A DNA stretch of 64,000 nt, from positions 1,054,001-1,118,000 of the forward strand of contig NZ_CP053015.1 in the NCBI RefSeq assembly GCF_012979535.1, written 5' to 3'. Below the pieces are notes generated by a model, which ran no database searches, was not told the origin of the DNA, and saw nothing but the letters and a program-made list of their open reading frames with translations. The translations under genes were made by a program, and so were the position numbers. The DNA comes from Sphingomonas lacunae. Lineage in GTDB: Bacteria > Pseudomonadota > Alphaproteobacteria > Sphingomonadales > Sphingomonadaceae. Of the stretch, positions 1-8,031 are shown piece after piece; within the stretch, counting starts at the first letter, position 1, and every line of letters begins with the position of its first letter.

Positions 1-2
1 CC

Positions 3-329
3 AGGCAAGAATTTGCCGCGGCCAGCCAGGCAATGGCTGATCGTGCCGGCCTGAAACTGTCGGCGGTAAGCGTTGGCGATCCACGCAGCCGGTGGGGCAG
101 TTGCACATCGACCGGGCGTATCCGCTATAACTGGCGGCTGGTCATGGCGCCTGATCATGTGCGGCTGGCGATTGTTGCGCACGAAGTGGCGCATCTGGCG
201 CATCTCAATCATGGACCGGCCTTTTATGATCTCGTCCACAGCTTGTGCGGGGATGCGCACGACCGCTCACGCGAGTGGCTCAGGCATCACGGATCGGATC
301 TTCACCGCTGGCGGTTTGACGGGGTTTGA
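3..329 (+). CDS. YgjP-type (DUF45) metallopeptidase, C-terminal part
   Basis: The reading frame is open to the left edge, so only the C-terminal ~108 residues are present. It carries the hallmarks of the YgjP/DUF45 zinc metallopeptidase family: an RSRWGSC segment, then NWRL, then the HExxH motif HEVAH followed by HLNHG, which supplies the third likely zinc ligand, and FYDLV. An ATG lies at 33 in the same frame but is inside the conserved domain and is not the start. The family is widespread and its substrates are poorly defined. It ends 16 bases before the stop of the convergent penicillin-binding protein gene. Confidence 0.85.
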   Translation, partial: RQEFAAASQAMADRAGLKLSAVSVGDPRSRWGSCTSTGRIRYNWRLVMAPDHVRLAIVAHEVAHLAHLNHGPAFYDLVHSLCGDAHDRSREWLRHHGSDLHRWRFDGV

Positions 330-345
330 GCGGGCGGGTGGGGGC

Positions 346-2445
346 CTACGGCCCGCCTTGACCCGATCCCCGCTGGCCGGTGGCACGATTGCCATTGTCA
401 CCACCGCTGCCAGTGACTTCGTCGATCCAGCGTCGGTCCAACCGCGGCTTGTCTGCAGTGTCCGGGCCGGGGCCATCTCCAGGTGTATCTCTCGGCTGAG
501 GGCCCGGTTGAGCGGGATCCAGCTCGATTGGCTGGCCGTTCTCGTCGACAAACTGCGCTTCGAGTGACGGGTCGCCATAATAAGCTTCCTCGTCACTTTC
601 GAGCTGCCACTGGGGGAGCTCCACTTGCGTGGTGAACTCCTCAACCGGACGGTTGGCCACCGCGACACGCATGAAATCAGCGAAAGCGCGGGCAGGCGCG
701 GCGCCGCCCTGTAATCCCGTGACCGGCCGGGCATCATCACGCCCCATCCACACACCTGTGGTCAGCCCGCTCGAAAAACCGAGGAACCAGCCATCCTTGT
801 TGCTGCTGGTTGTACCGGTCTTGCCGGCAACCGGGCGACCGATCTGGGCCGCCCGACCGGTGCCAGTGTTGACGGCGGTCTGTAACAGATCGGTGATTCC
901 GGCGGCCACCCAGGCATCGACCAGTATGTTTTGCGGTGGCGGCGCACGCTCATACAAGGTGCGGCCCTCGGCAGTGGATACTTTGGTGATCCCGTAAGGC
1001 TGGATCGACTTGCCCCCGGCCGATACGGCGGCAAAGGCGGCGGTCAGGTCGATGACCCGGACATCCGCGGTCCCCAGCACCATCGATGGCTGCGTGTTCA
1101 GTTCGGAGGTGATACCAAAGCGGCGGGCCATGTTGGCTACGGTCGAATAGCCTATCGAATCACCCAATTTGGCAGCTACCGTGTTCACCGAATAGGCAAA
1201 GGCGGTGCGCAGATCGATCGTGCCGGAAAAACGGCCATTGCTGTTTCGCGGGGTCCAGCCATTGATCGTCACCGGCTCGTCGACGACCTCGTCATCGACC
1301 TTGTAGCCGGACTCGAGCGCCGCCATGTACACGAACAATTTCCACGCGGAGCCGGGCTGACGCTCTGCCTTGGTTGCGCGATTGTAATTGGAACTCACAT
1401 AATCGCGCCCACCGACCATCGCACGCACCGCACCATCGCGATCAAGGGCCACCAGCGCGGCTTGGGCCCCTTCGGGGGTGTTGGACTGGATAGAGGCCGT
1501 GGCGGTGCGCTGCATATCAAGATCAAGCGTTGTCCATACGTCGAGCGGCTCAACACTCTCGTCGATCAATGCATCCAGTTGCGGGATGGCCCAATCGGTG
1601 AAGTAACGGGCGCTGTTCTGGTTGGGTTCAGAGGCCAGCCGCACTTCGGCAGGCGCCGCTGAGGCGCGCTGCGCCGGGGTGATCACACCGGCATCCACCA
1701 TCACGTCCAGAACAACATTGGCCCGACCAACCGCCGCCTGGGCATCGGCTGTCGGTGAATAGCGGGACGGCGCCTTGACCAGGCCGGCGATGATGGCCGC
1801 TTCTGACAGGCTCAATTCTTCGGCACCATGGCCAAAGAAGGTACGTGAAGCCGCATCCACGCCATAGCTGCCGCCGCCGAAATAGACCTTGTTCAGATAA
1901 AGTTCGAGGATTTCGTCCTTTGAGAACTTCCACTCTAGGGCCATGGCGAGAATGGCTTCGCGGGCTTTGCGGGCCATCGAATAATTGTTCGACAGAAAGA
2001 CGTTGCGGGCCAATTGCTGGCTGATGGTCGATGCGCCCTGCAAGCGACGACCGGTGCCGCGCCGTTCAAAGGCGACCTTGACGGATCGGGCAAGGCCAAT
2101 CGGGTCAACGCCAAAATGGTAGCGGAAGCGGCGGTCTTCGACCGCGACCATGGCATCGCGCATCACGGCCGGCGTTTCAGACACTTTCAGCCAGCGACCG
2201 TAATTGGGGCCGATCGAGACGATAACCGTGCCGTTGACGTCGCGAAGCCGGATGGTCTGCGCGGTGGGGGAGCGGCGAAGCTCCTCGAAGCTCGGCAGGT
2301 TCCTGACCGCTGCTGCCACGGCGACAGCGACGCCCAGCGCAACCAGCAATGCCAGAATCAGACCATAAGTGATGGTCTTGCCAAGGATGCGCCGAAACCG
2401 GCCTTGCGTCGGCTCAGGCGCCGATGACCTTGATGAGCGTGCCAT
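346..2445 (-). CDS. Class A penicillin-binding protein 1A (bifunctional transglycosylase/transpeptidase)
   Basis: This 699-residue inner-membrane enzyme polymerises and crosslinks peptidoglycan. A cytoplasmic tail precedes one membrane helix at about residues 27-47. The GT51 glycosyltransferase domain follows, with the catalytic Glu in AVEDRRFRYH (E103) and the GASTISQQLARN motif (137-148). The transpeptidase domain shows S366-A-W-K369, S419-V-N and K542-T-G, so all three active-site motifs are intact. The last ~60 residues are rich in Pro, Gly and Asp and look disordered. The ATG at 2445 is followed directly by a basic N-terminus. It lies downstream of msrB on the same strand after an 83-base gap, so it may have its own promoter. 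Confidence 0.95.
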   Translation of the reverse strand: MARSSRSSAPEPTQGRFRRILGKTITYGLILALLVALGVAVAVAAAVRNLPSFEELRRSPTAQTIRLRDVNGTVIVSIGPNYGRWLKVSETPAVMRDAMVAVEDRRFRYHFGVDPIGLARSVKVAFERRGTGRRLQGASTISQQLARNVFLSNNYSMARKAREAILAMALEWKFSKDEILELYLNKVYFGGGSYGVDAASRTFFGHGAEELSLSEAAIIAGLVKAPSRYSPTADAQAAVGRANVVLDVMVDAGVITPAQRASAAPAEVRLASEPNQNSARYFTDWAIPQLDALIDESVEPLDVWTTLDLDMQRTATASIQSNTPEGAQAALVALDRDGAVRAMVGGRDYVSSNYNRATKAERQPGSAWKLFVYMAALESGYKVDDEVVDEPVTINGWTPRNSNGRFSGTIDLRTAFAYSVNTVAAKLGDSIGYSTVANMARRFGITSELNTQPSMVLGTADVRVIDLTAAFAAVSAGGKSIQPYGITKVSTAEGRTLYERAPPPQNILVDAWVAAGITDLLQTAVNTGTGRAAQIGRPVAGKTGTTSSNKDGWFLGFSSGLTTGVWMGRDDARPVTGLQGGAAPARAFADFMRVAVANRPVEEFTTQVELPQWQLESDEEAYYGDPSLEAQFVDENGQPIELDPAQPGPQPRDTPGDGPGPDTADKPRLDRRWIDEVTGSGGDNGNRATGQRGSGQGGP

Positions 2446-2528
2446 GCGGACGCCTGATTAAATCGCCGAGGGCGCGGCGACAAGCGGTTTCACCGGCGTC
2501 TCTCCGCCATGGCACCGGTCGTGGCGTC

Positions 2529-2939
2529 TCAGCGCGACGAGTCCGCATCGCGATCCTCAAAGCCCAGTGCGACGCTGTTCATGCAAAAACGCAGGCCGGT
2601 GGGATTGGGGCCATCGGGGAAGACATGGCCAAGATGGCCGTCGCAGCGCGCGCAGCGCACCTCGTCACGGATCATGCCATGGCTGGTATCGCGATGAATG
2701 GTAACGACATCTTCAGACAGGGCGGCCCAGAAGCTCGGCCAGCCGGAACCGCTTTCATATTTGGTTTCGCTGTCAAACAGGGCGGCGCCGCAACCCGCGC
2801 AGACATAATGGCCATCGCCCTTGTGCAGGTTGAAATGGCCGGCAAAGGCGCGTTCGGTGCCATGCTGGCGCAGCACATGATATTGCTCAGGGGTCAGGCG
2901 TGCACGCCATTCGTCGTCGGTGAGGTCGAGTTTGTCCAT
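2529..2939 (-). CDS. msrB: Peptide-methionine (R)-S-oxide reductase MsrB
   Basis: A 136-residue enzyme that reduces methionine-R-sulfoxide in damaged proteins. The two CxxC pairs that bind the structural zinc are visible as CAGC and CARC. The catalytic signature [11 protein letters not shown] contains the nucleophilic cysteine, and SGSGWPSFW and GHVFPDGP are family blocks. There is no signal peptide, so it should be cytoplasmic. It begins 31 bases after the stop of the FAD-oxidoreductase gene and could be the last gene of the polyketide synthase operon, though no clear ribosome site precedes its ATG. Confidence 0.96.
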   Translation of the reverse strand: MDKLDLTDDEWRARLTPEQYHVLRQHGTERAFAGHFNLHKGDGHYVCAGCGAALFDSETKYESGSGWPSFWAALSEDVVTIHRDTSHGMIRDEVRCARCDGHLGHVFPDGPNPTGLRFCMNSVALGFEDRDADSSR

Positions 2940-2970
2940 GACGCTATCATGGCCTTGAATCCCCGGCCTT

Positions 2971-4074
2971 TCAAGCGTTGCCAGGCACCCGGGTGCCGCG
3001 CGCCAGCACCCCGGTCAACATCGGCAGCTGTTGCAGCAGGGCAACTCCGGCACCGTTCCAGCGAGGATGTTCGGCCAGTGCCCAGATAATCCGGGCCAGC
3101 GTCATGGGCGGGGCGAGTCGGCGCGCCATGCGCCGTTGCCAATCGGCAGACCTGTCCCCCTGACGCCATGAGGCCACGGCCGACGACGCTGTGGACAGGG
3201 CGATACCCATGCCCTCCCCCGCCAGTGACGGGATCACCGCCGCCTGATCGCCCAGATGCCACAGGCCATCGGGTCCGCTCGAACGGCGCCAGCCATAGGG
3301 AATGGCGGCAATGGCATCAATCGGCCCGACCGGATCGGCAGCCGCCAACCGCTCACCCAGGGGGCCATTGGACGCACCCCATTGGGCTATCAGCACCTCG
3401 GGCTTTCCTCCTGCTTCGCTGAGCCGGGATTTGTGGACGGCCAGACACAGGTTGGCCGTGCCATCTTCTTGCCGAACCAATCCGGCATAACCACGGTCAA
3501 ACAGGAACAGCTCGACCGCCTCACCCACCAACATCGCTATCTGCCTGGTTGCGCTGAGACGCAGGCGCAGGCCCACAACAGGGTCGGCCGCCACTTTGGC
3601 GGGAGGATGTCGTTGATGGCCCGCCACGCCATATTTGCCATGAGCGACGAACAGATCAGCCGGCTTCAGTGTGGCACCGTCCGACAACATCACCGCATCC
3701 GGGCCATAGGTGCGAACACTGATGCCCCGCTCGACCGAGGCACCGGCCGCCAGCGCCTGGTCAAGCAAGGCCGTATCCAGCGCCCGGCGGGAGAGGCCCA
3801 TACCGCGCTGGGGCAGGGGCGCGCGGGCCATCCGCCGGCCGGCAAACAGGCGGACTTCATTGACCGGCTGACCGCCAAGCAGTTGTGGTGACAGCCCGAG
3901 CCGTTCGAGTGCGGCCAACGATTGCCAGGACAGGAAGCCTCCGCAAATGGCGTCCCCGATCTCGCGGTTACGTTCGATGATCAGTGGTCTTTGGCCGGCG
4001 CGGGCCAGGTCGATGGCCGCCGCGGCGCCGGCAATCCCGCTGCCAATGATCAACAGGGGCAACGTCCCCGTCAT
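2971..4074 (-). CDS. FAD-dependent oxidoreductase (UbiH / geranylgeranyl-reductase-like) of the type III PKS operon
   Basis: A predicted flavoprotein of 367 residues. The N-terminus has a Rossmann GSGIAG motif (11-16) and an acidic IIERN segment. A second FAD-contact block ([17 protein letters not shown]) lies in the C-terminal half, as in UbiH and geranylgeranyl-reductase-like monooxygenases and reductases. The frame continues open to 4434, but the ATG at 4074 is the sensible start because it overlaps the stop of the methyltransferase gene as ATGA. I infer that it oxidises or reduces the methylated polyketide made by its two operon partners. The exact reaction cannot be read from sequence. 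Confidence 0.85.
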   Translation of the reverse strand: MTGTLPLLIIGSGIAGAAAAIDLARAGQRPLIIERNREIGDAICGGFLSWQSLAALERLGLSPQLLGGQPVNEVRLFAGRRMARAPLPQRGMGLSRRALDTALLDQALAAGASVERGISVRTYGPDAVMLSDGATLKPADLFVAHGKYGVAGHQRHPPAKVAADPVVGLRLRLSATRQIAMLVGEAVELFLFDRGYAGLVRQEDGTANLCLAVHKSRLSEAGGKPEVLIAQWGASNGPLGERLAAADPVGPIDAIAAIPYGWRRSSGPDGLWHLGDQAAVIPSLAGEGMGIALSTASSAVASWRQGDRSADWQRRMARRLAPPMTLARIIWALAEHPRWNGAGVALLQQLPMLTGVLARGTRVPGNA

Positions 4075-4787
4075 CGGCGGATGCGCTCGACACACAGCCG
4101 CCATGGGAACCAGCGCCGGACCCGCGCTTCCCGGATTCCGGCTTGCGCCAGGATCGACTGCCATTCGCCAACCCGGAAACTGCGCGCGATCGACAGTTGC
4201 CCGTCGCGCCGGACGATCGGGTCCACCCACAGCAGGCTGGCAAGCAGGGGATAGCCGACAAAGGGCAGGCGCTGGCGATGGAGATCGTTGATCAGCCAGC
4301 CTAATCGCGCTTCGCCTTCCATGAAATGGAGGAAGCAAAGCCGCTCCGCTTCGGTCATGTGGTGGGTCACCAGACTTGAAATCACTATGTCCCAGCCTTG
4401 CCCGGCGAGTGCCTGATAATCGCCGGTAACCCACCGGATCGGCAGGTGCGGATCGCTGGCCGCGCGGGCCGCCATTTCGCTGCGCGGGTTCAGATCGACG
4501 CCGACCAGATCGACTGGCCGGCCATGCACGCGGGCCATTGCCGCGATGGCGCGCAGCATGTCGCCCTGCCCGAAACCGACGTCAAGCAACCGTAGCGGCC
4601 TGGTGTCATCGGCAGTCAGGTTCATGATATGTTTGATGAAAATCAGGGTCGGGCGCTGGGCCATTGTTACAAGATTGATTCTTGCCAGATCATTCAGGAC
4701 CCGGACATAGCGTTCATCAGGCAGGTCGAGCGCGTCCATTTCCTCTTCGCGGATCACAGGCCTGTCCAACGCGGTGAAGGGGTTCAC
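4071..4787 (-). CDS. SAM-dependent class I methyltransferase of the type III PKS operon
   Basis: A 238-residue predicted methyltransferase. Motif I is LLDVGFGQGDML, followed by the acidic post-I strand DLVGVDLNP and a motif IV-like WDIVISSLVTHHM. The start is a GTG at 4787 that overlaps the stop of the polyketide synthase gene as GTGA. The longer open frame to 4922 lies inside the synthase gene and has no methyltransferase features. The C-terminal end overlaps the next gene by four bases. It probably methylates the polyketide product or a precursor; the substrate is inferred only from context. Confidence 0.85.
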   Translation of the reverse strand: MNPFTALDRPVIREEEMDALDLPDERYVRVLNDLARINLVTMAQRPTLIFIKHIMNLTADDTRPLRLLDVGFGQGDMLRAIAAMARVHGRPVDLVGVDLNPRSEMAARAASDPHLPIRWVTGDYQALAGQGWDIVISSLVTHHMTEAERLCFLHFMEGEARLGWLINDLHRQRLPFVGYPLLASLLWVDPIVRRDGQLSIARSFRVGEWQSILAQAGIREARVRRWFPWRLCVERIRR

Positions 4788-5854
4788 GGGATGAAGTCCA
4801 GCCGTATCGCTTCGGCTGCCAGTCCCGGCCCGAACGCCAGTGCCAGCCCCGGCCCGCTGGCCGCGTCCCGCCGCAGCCGCTCGATGACAAACAGGACAGT
4901 TGCCGATGACATATTGCCGCATTCGGCCAGCACAGCGCGGCTTGCGGCCAGAGCCTGTGGCGGCAAGGCCAACGCCCGTTCAACGGCGTCCAGAATGGAT
5001 CGTCCGCCGGCGTGGATGGCAAGGTGCGTTGGCGCGTCGTTGCCAAACAGCGCGGTCTGGGTCGATCCGTCGTGCAGGGCTGCCTCTATGCGGGCCGGGA
5101 CTTCGCCCGACAGCCGCATGACAAAACCCTGCTCGCCAATGTCCCAGCGAATCAACTCGTCCGACTGTGGCAAGGCGAGGCTGATGCCGTCTCCCAACAT
5201 CACACCGGGGCCGGATCGCCCGTCGATGATCCCCGCTGCGGCACCATCGCTGAATTGCAACATTGCCAGCAAGGGTTCGATCGCGTCCGTATCTTCCAGA
5301 TGCAACGTTGACAGCTCGACACTGACCATCAGCACCACAGCATCAGGTTGGGAGCGCACGATATGGCGTGCCGCACGCAGCGCGGTGACGCCCGCATAAC
5401 AGCCCATGAAGCCGATCAGCAGTCGTTCGACAGACGGCGCCAGATGCAAATGCCGGGCGATGATCTGGTCAATGCCGGGCGCGACAAAACCGGTACAGCT
5501 GGCGACCACGATATGCGTCACCTCGGCGGGATCAAAGTTCAGTTTCTCAATGGCTTGCATCGCCAGTTCGGGTGCCAGCCGGGCATAGAGAGCCATGCGT
5601 TCGGATGTCCCGGGTGCATGTTTGCCGGCATAGAATCCTTCGTGATCGACCGGCGACCCGCCGTTCTTTCCGGGAGGCAGCACCGACCAGCGATGATCAA
5701 TGGCTGACCGGTCGGCCATGCGTTCAAACAGACGCCGGGTGCGCGGGTCGGCAATCCGGTTGGCAGCCCAGCGAATGAACGCATGATGGATGTCCTGGCT
5801 CGGGCGGGCACAGGCCAGCGCGCGCAGCCTCGCTGTCCCGCTCATCGCTTGCAA
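4784..5854 (-). CDS. Type III polyketide synthase (chalcone/stilbene synthase superfamily)
   Basis: This 356-residue thiolase-fold enzyme extends an acyl-CoA starter with malonyl-CoA units and cyclises the chain, usually to pyrones or resorcinols in bacteria. The catalytic triad is complete: C120 in VVASCTGFVAPG, H281 in AIHAGGRS and N314 in ECGNMSSATV. It is the first gene of a three-gene minus-strand operon whose members overlap by four bases each, so their translation is probably coupled. A second possible start, MSGTARL, lies three codons in. The product (alkylpyrone, alkylresorcinol or other) cannot be told from the sequence. Confidence 0.93.
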   Translation of the reverse strand: MQAMSGTARLRALACARPSQDIHHAFIRWAANRIADPRTRRLFERMADRSAIDHRWSVLPPGKNGGSPVDHEGFYAGKHAPGTSERMALYARLAPELAMQAIEKLNFDPAEVTHIVVASCTGFVAPGIDQIIARHLHLAPSVERLLIGFMGCYAGVTALRAARHIVRSQPDAVVLMVSVELSTLHLEDTDAIEPLLAMLQFSDGAAAGIIDGRSGPGVMLGDGISLALPQSDELIRWDIGEQGFVMRLSGEVPARIEAALHDGSTQTALFGNDAPTHLAIHAGGRSILDAVERALALPPQALAASRAVLAECGNMSSATVLFVIERLRRDAASGPGLALAFGPGLAAEAIRLDFIP

Positions 5855-5912
5855 CTATAGGAAATGGCGGACAATATACCCTTCCTTTACCATGTCGGCG
5901 CCAGATGGAACC

Positions 5913-6461
5913 ATGGTGACATACCGTCCCTTTGCCCTTGTGCTGCTGGCACTTGGCTTGCTTGCGGCCCTTTCTCCCTCGGAGATTTCGGCGCAATGCC
6001 TGCTGTGCACTGACAGGGACACTGGTAGCACGGTCACGGACAACAGGGCCAGCAATGATGAGGATCGCATCCCGCTGAGGGTCACCGTCGTTGCGGATCT
6101 TGATTTCCCGCTGCTGGTCAGTGACGGTCGAGGCGGCAGCATAACGCTCGATCCTTCTTCCGGGCAAAGCCGGGCTGACGGTACGGTTTCGACCATGGGC
6201 GGTTCGGGATTTTCCGGCCGGGCCGTCGTCGAGGGGTCACCCGGCCGCACCATCCGTATCGATTTGCCGCAAGAGGTGCGGCTCAGTTCGACAGGCGGCG
6301 GTGAGGTGCGGATCACGAATATTGTCAGTTCCCTGCCCCCCCGTGCGCGGCTGGGCCCGGACGGCAGGCTGGAATTCTCATTCGGCGGGCGGCTTGAGCT
6401 CGATGGCCGGGCCGATGGCGACTTTCGCGGACGTATTCCGATCACCGTCAGCTATGAATAG
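5913..6461 (+). CDS. Secreted DUF4402 domain protein
   Basis: A 182-residue protein starting with a typical Sec signal peptide (VTYRPF, then a run of Leu/Ala ending near EISAQ). A CLLC pair follows directly after cleavage. The rest matches the DUF4402 pattern of alternating beta strands, with a late FSFGGRLELDGRADGDFRGRI block and an ending in ITVSYE. Such proteins are often fimbrial or surface-associated in alphaproteobacteria; the function here is unknown. An in-frame ATG at 5892 is an alternative start; I prefer 5913 because it opens the signal peptide directly. It is divergent from the polyketide synthase with 58 bases between starts. Confidence 0.75.
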   Translation: MVTYRPFALVLLALGLLAALSPSEISAQCLLCTDRDTGSTVTDNRASNDEDRIPLRVTVVADLDFPLLVSDGRGGSITLDPSSGQSRADGTVSTMGGSGFSGRAVVEGSPGRTIRIDLPQEVRLSSTGGGEVRITNIVSSLPPRARLGPDGRLEFSFGGRLELDGRADGDFRGRIPITVSYE

Positions 6462-6475
6462 CGTTGTGTAGCCAG

Positions 6476-7510
6476 TCAGCGTGCACTCGCCGCGGCCCGC
6501 GCAATATCCGTCAAGGCGTGGCGAAGCAGCAGGGTTTCTGCATTCATCGGCGCCTTGAGTTCACGTTCCAGCTGGTGCAACCGTTCGATGAGCCGGGCGA
6601 GGCGGGGACTGTCCCATTTGCCTAGCTGGCGGGTAATGCCTTCCTTTTCTTTCCAGAAAATGGCCTTGCCCTGCGCCTCGACCACCTGCCGCGGTGACTG
6701 CCCTGCATCGACCTGACTGCGTAAACGGGCGAGCAGGTGGGCGCGTGTCGCAAGAGACCGGACCAGCCGGATATCCGCGACGCCGGTTGCCGCCAGGGTG
6801 ATGAAGAGATCAGGCAGATCCGCCACCTTGCCTTCAAACAGCAGATTGACGGCGGCGCCCACATCCTCCTCTGGCAGGTCGGCGCCGATCGCCCGCCAGG
6901 CCTCGATGCCCACCTCGACACGCCCACCGGGTTGCGCATCGACAAACAGGGCCAGCTTGGTAACTTCCTGAGCCATCAGGCCCTGGTCACCACCTGTTGC
7001 CGAGGCAATTGCCCGCGCCACGTCGCGGGACAGCAGCATCCCCTGTTCCGTTGCCAGCTCTTCGGCAATCCGGCCTGCCTCATCGGCGCTCGGGGCATAA
7101 GCGATGACAGCGATGGCGGCCGGGTCCTTTTCCGCCAGCTTGACCAGCCTTGATTTGGCGGTCAGCGATCCGCCGATCACCACCACCGGATTGCCGGCTG
7201 CAGGCGCGGCCAGCAGATTTTCGATTGCCGGCAGCACATCATCCCCACCACCGGAAAAGAGGGTGACGCAAATCCAGCGCTGTCCGCCGAACATGCTGAT
7301 CGATGCCGCCTCATCCGCCAGCAGCGCGGGATCATCCTTTAGCTTGGCCGGGGTGAAATCGATTCGCTCCGCCTCCTTGCCGACGGCCCGGGCGATGGTT
7401 GCCATTAGCGAGCGGGACAACGACTCGTCGGGTCCAGCCAATACATAGAGGCGGATGGCGGGGTTGAGCGTTGCCAGCGTTCGCGCCGCGCCCTGCGCCT
7501 TGAGCAGCAT
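6476..7510 (-). CDS. holA: DNA polymerase III subunit delta
   Basis: A 344-residue HolA-type clamp-loader subunit that opens the beta clamp. The conserved opening KAQGAARTLATLNPAIRLYV leads into the GPDESLSR region. The downstream AAA-like helical region and the C-terminal helical collar domain match alphaproteobacterial HolA in length and order. Its ATG overlaps the lptE stop by one base (TGATG), so it is the last gene of the leuS-lptE-holA unit and is probably translated by reinitiation. Confidence 0.93.
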   Translation of the reverse strand: MLLKAQGAARTLATLNPAIRLYVLAGPDESLSRSLMATIARAVGKEAERIDFTPAKLKDDPALLADEAASISMFGGQRWICVTLFSGGGDDVLPAIENLLAAPAAGNPVVVIGGSLTAKSRLVKLAEKDPAAIAVIAYAPSADEAGRIAEELATEQGMLLSRDVARAIASATGGDQGLMAQEVTKLALFVDAQPGGRVEVGIEAWRAIGADLPEEDVGAAVNLLFEGKVADLPDLFITLAATGVADIRLVRSLATRAHLLARLRSQVDAGQSPRQVVEAQGKAIFWKEKEGITRQLGKWDSPRLARLIERLHQLERELKAPMNAETLLLRHALTDIARAAASAR

Positions 7511-8031
7511 CAGTTGGCGGCAGGCTGGGCCGCGCGATTGCGGGCATAGACAGCGACGCGGGCGACTATCTGGTCAGCCACCGCCTCTGATAAACGCTCC
7601 AGCGCGGTGCGCTCGGCGGCGATGGTGGCATATTCGCTTCCCACCACATCCAGGCCGGTGTCCGATCCGGCGGTATCGTCGATCAACGTTGAACCATTGC
7701 TGGTATCAACCAATTGCCAGCGGGCACGCAACGTCCGCCGTTCCCGCGTTACCGAATCGTCGGCGCGCACGCCAAAGCCGGCAATCTCGTCACTCAGCCG
7801 CACATCGATGCGATAGCGGGTCGCCGTTCCATCGCCCGCCGCGCGCAGCCTGTCGCGCAGCGCGCCGCGCACCAGCCAGCCGGCCTCTCCCTCGATCGGG
7901 GCGACCGACACCGACGAAAGGGTGCTGCCGACAGCGCCGCCGGTGCCGCCCGCATAAAGCGGCTGCAATCCGCAGCCGGCCAGCAGCGGCGCGGCAAGCA
8001 GCGAAAGGGTGAGGGCGGCGGAGCGTATCAT
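7510..8031 (-). CDS. lptE: LPS assembly lipoprotein LptE
   Basis: A 173-residue outer-membrane lipoprotein that plugs LptD and helps place lipopolysaccharide on the cell surface. The signal peptide ends in a lipobox, LLAGC, with the lipidated cysteine at residue 20, followed by GLQPLYAGG, which is the conserved LptE opening. The gene starts four bases inside leuS (ATGA overlap) and runs into holA, an order common in Alphaproteobacteria. The rest of the Lpt bridge (lptA, lptB, lptC) lies in this window at 25.6-27.8 kb. Confidence 0.9.
   Translation of the reverse strand: MIRSAALTLSLLAAPLLAGCGLQPLYAGGTGGAVGSTLSSVSVAPIEGEAGWLVRGALRDRLRAAGDGTATRYRIDVRLSDEIAGFGVRADDSVTRERRTLRARWQLVDTSNGSTLIDDTAGSDTGLDVVGSEYATIAAERTALERLSEAVADQIVARVAVYARNRAAQPAAN

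Noticed and set aside
4075-4434. A longer N-terminus for the FAD oxidoreductase
   Set aside because: The extra 120 codons lie inside the methyltransferase gene and contain no flavoprotein features. The ATG at 4074 gives the Rossmann motif at the expected place.
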